This document shows positions 61,415 to 64,000 of a stretch of 64,000 nt of DNA, piece after piece. How positions within the stretch are numbered: position 1 is the first letter of the stretch; the number at the start of each line of letters is the position of its first letter. The DNA lies in the NCBI GenBank assembly GCA_003339415.1, contig PDHQ01000128.1, positions 1 through 64,000 on the forward strand. The letters are read 5' to 3'. Source of the DNA: Ophiocordyceps camponoti-saundersi (nom. inval.). Taxonomy: Eukaryota; Ascomycota; Sordariomycetes; Hypocreales; Ophiocordycipitaceae. Made by a program: the position numbers and the translations under genes. The notes beneath the pieces were generated by a model. The model had not been told where the DNA came from, did no database searches, and saw only the letters and a program-made list of their open reading frames with translations.

Positions 61415-64000
61415 TCGGTTAAGAACGCGATTAAATTATATAAAGCGCGGGATATTATTAAATATAAAATACTTAACGTTAACGCGTAAAAGCGGAAGTT
61501 TAGCCTTAGCCTTAACTAGTTACTTTTTAAGATAAAAATAGTAATATAGCTTATCTATACTTAGATAAGGATAATAAAGCTACTACTCTTATTAATAACG
61601 ATACGGATATAGATAATATTATCTTAAAATTATAAAAAAGCGATAATTAAGTAATAGAGAATATAAGTAATATAGAAGGAAAGTAAAATAATACTAAACT
61701 TTAAATTAGCGGTAGCGGTCTTAGGGCGCCTAAGAAAATCTTATAAGCTACTTACTTACTTTACTTATCTTATTTTAAACTTAGCTTTAATAAGGAGCCC
61801 GGCTTTAGTAGTAAATAGCTAATATAATAAAAAAAAAGAAAGCTTTAGTTAAGGTTTATAGGATAATTACGCTTAACGCGTATACTTTATAAATAGTAAG
61901 TAACTATAAGCGGCTGCTCCTTAGCTAAGCTTAGTTATTAGCGCTATTTATCGCGTATATATCTTTCCGAATATATATAAGTAAGCTGCTTAAAGCGCGC
62001 GAAGTAGCGGGGCGTACGATTAAGACTATTAGCGTGTAAAAAGAGAGTAAGAAGCTAAATATTTAAGTTACCTATTTTAACCTTATAATTATATTTCCGG
62101 AGGCGGGCGTAATTAATAAGTAAGGTACTCTAAGCGCTTAATATATAAAGGTATCTTTATCTTAAAACGCTTAAATAATACGCCCTTATAACTTTTAGAT
62201 AATTTCTTTTTAGTAATTTTCTATATTATTATTTGCTATTTATATTTTCTTTCTATACTCTTACTTATATTACCTTATAACTTTAGCGATATATTATACT
62301 TTATTTTAGAATATACTTATTAGTTTTAGCTATCTTAATAGAGTTTATTATAGTTTTATCTAATAATTTAAAAAACCTGCTTTTATTATAGGAATTCCTT
62401 ATAACGATATAATTAGTATATTAGTTCCTAAACGCCCTATATATAATAATATAATTATAAAACGCTTAAGGCACCTTATTATTATAATAATAATAATATC
62501 GATTAACTACCTCCTTATAACTAGCTATTATAATACCTTATATTTAGTTATATTACTTAAAAAAGTAAGTAATATATATCTAATCTATATTATTTAAGTT
62601 ATTAATAACTACCGTAAAAGTTATATTTCTTTTCGGCGGTATAGCTATTACTTAGCTCTCCTAGTCTTATTTTACCTTATTATTTCCCGCTTTTCCGAAA
62701 CGAATTTCTCTTAAATTTACGTTTATTATATAATACTTAAGTTTCTTAGCGGAATTTACTAATATTGTTCCTAGCGTATAGTAAAGCTTCCTATTATATA
62801 CGCTTTTTATAATTTACTTAAATAAGGATCCTAAAAAGTTTACCGCTATATAAGTTTTAGATAATAATATTTCGTAATCTTAATATAATAATAACTCTTA
62901 AGAAATTATAAAATACTTAAAAAGCGTGCGTAAGGGAAAAAAATACTAAATACTACTTATTTTTAATAATAAATAAAGTAAACTTAATAAAGAGAGGATT
63001 TTTTTCTACGCTATATAACTAATTTCTATATTTTATATATATACGGCTTTAATTACTAAGTTATTATATATTTATTCCCTTACTATATCTATAAGTTACG
63101 ATCTTTTCCTTTTAAATACCTCCTTTATTATTTTATAAGTATTCTTATTTTTCACGCTTAATTTTATATACTATTTTTATAGCTATATTATTTTAGATAG
63201 ACTTCGCTACTTACTTACGTGCTTTTCTTTACTAATTAATTAAAACTTAAGATTATAATACCCGCGCGTTATAAGAATATTATAAGTAGAAGTATATAAA
63301 AATAATATAATATCTTAAGTCTTATCTAAAAATATAGTAGAGAATAGTATAGTTTTTATAAGTAGCGAGTATAAATAATAACGCTATAATCTTACCGCTT
63401 AGCTATATACTTTAAACTACTTTATAGCGATTATTTTCTTTTTAAAATTTTTAGTTATTACTTATAAAACTAATACTTACTTTTAAGCTATAAAGGAAGT
63501 ACCTTTTAATTTATATATATATAATACTTTTTAAATATATTATACTTATATAATAATAATAATTAAGGTATATATTATTATTATAATTTTATTATAAAGT
63601 AATAGTAATATTAATAAAAGTATTAATATTCCTAATATTATAATTAAGATAATAACTCTACTAAGTTTATATCGCTAAACTAAGCTTTTAAAAAGAGCTA
63701 GCAGCGCTAACTAAATAAGAGGGATACTTATAAGGTAAGTTATATAATAAATTCTCTTCTAAACCGCTATATAATAAGCGATAAAAAACTTATAATAATT
63801 ACTATCGATAAATAAGTTTATAACGCCTTATCTTCTAATACCGAATATAACTTCTTATAAAAGTAAAAATATAGCGCGCTTATAGTTAAAAGGAAACGCG
63901 CTTTACTAAATAGTTAAATAAGCTAATAAATATAACTAAGTTTTATTAATTATATAATAAGCCTCCTTACTAGTTAAATATATAGCTTTTATATACTAAT
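61415..64000. other. right flank outside the duplication
   Basis: AT-rich degraded sequence. Around 61,420-62,200 the GC level is a little higher and plus-strand frames show protein-like pieces (NAIKLYKARDIIKYKILNVN; VAGRTIKTISV; FPEAGVINK) broken by TAA and TAG, so a mutated coding region is possible but unassigned. A dispersed-repeat copy with AGCGCTAACTAAATAAGAGG is at 63,595-63,745. The window ends in AT-rich DNA without a gene. Confidence 0.4.

Overview
The window looks like an AT-rich, gene-poor block of a filamentous ascomycete (Pezizomycotina) genome that has been heavily mutated by repeat-induced point mutation (RIP). CpA and TpG are almost absent and TpA is in large excess. Reading frames are broken almost only by TAA and TAG, and repeat copies differ almost only by C/T and G/A transitions. 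I see no intact host gene, rRNA or tRNA. No species can be named from this sequence.

Layout: (1) 1-7,542 is a left flank with a 12-bp microsatellite, a short inverted-repeat element, a 202-bp direct-repeat pair and otherwise featureless AT-rich DNA. (2) 7,543-32,000 and 32,001-61,414 are two head-to-tail copies, A and B, of one segmental duplication. All three boundaries share TAAT. Each copy starts with a 36-bp minisatellite whose unit carries an 18-bp palindrome, then a higher-order array, a 31-bp array and several older repeat families. (3) 61,415-64,000 is the right flank.

The copies diverged after duplication through insertions, deletions and array-length changes. Copy A alone carries a 788-bp short element with terminal direct repeats (13,629-14,416) and two copies of a 1.87-kb element with 13-14 bp target duplications and a (TAA)n end (19,946-21,822 and 27,577-29,448). 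Copy A also lacks two segments of about 2.6 and 1.7 kb that copy B keeps. Copy B alone carries a complete but RIP-degraded 7,281-bp Copia-type LTR retrotransposon (40,456-47,736) with 303-bp LTRs and a CTTCT target duplication. The intact pre-insertion site is present in copy A. Adding up these events brings both unit lengths to about 22.1 kb.

The Copia element is the most informative part. Integrase, reverse transcriptase and RNase H can be read on the minus strand once RIP stops are read through. Between RNase H and the 3' LTR lies an oppositely oriented module: a TATA-like site, a CT-rich leader and a long degenerate plus-strand frame of about 200 codons, which looks like an antisense accessory gene. 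The element also holds 30 copies of the palindromic octamer TCGTACGA, spread through LTRs, coding and non-coding parts and in different reading frames; I saw none elsewhere in the window.
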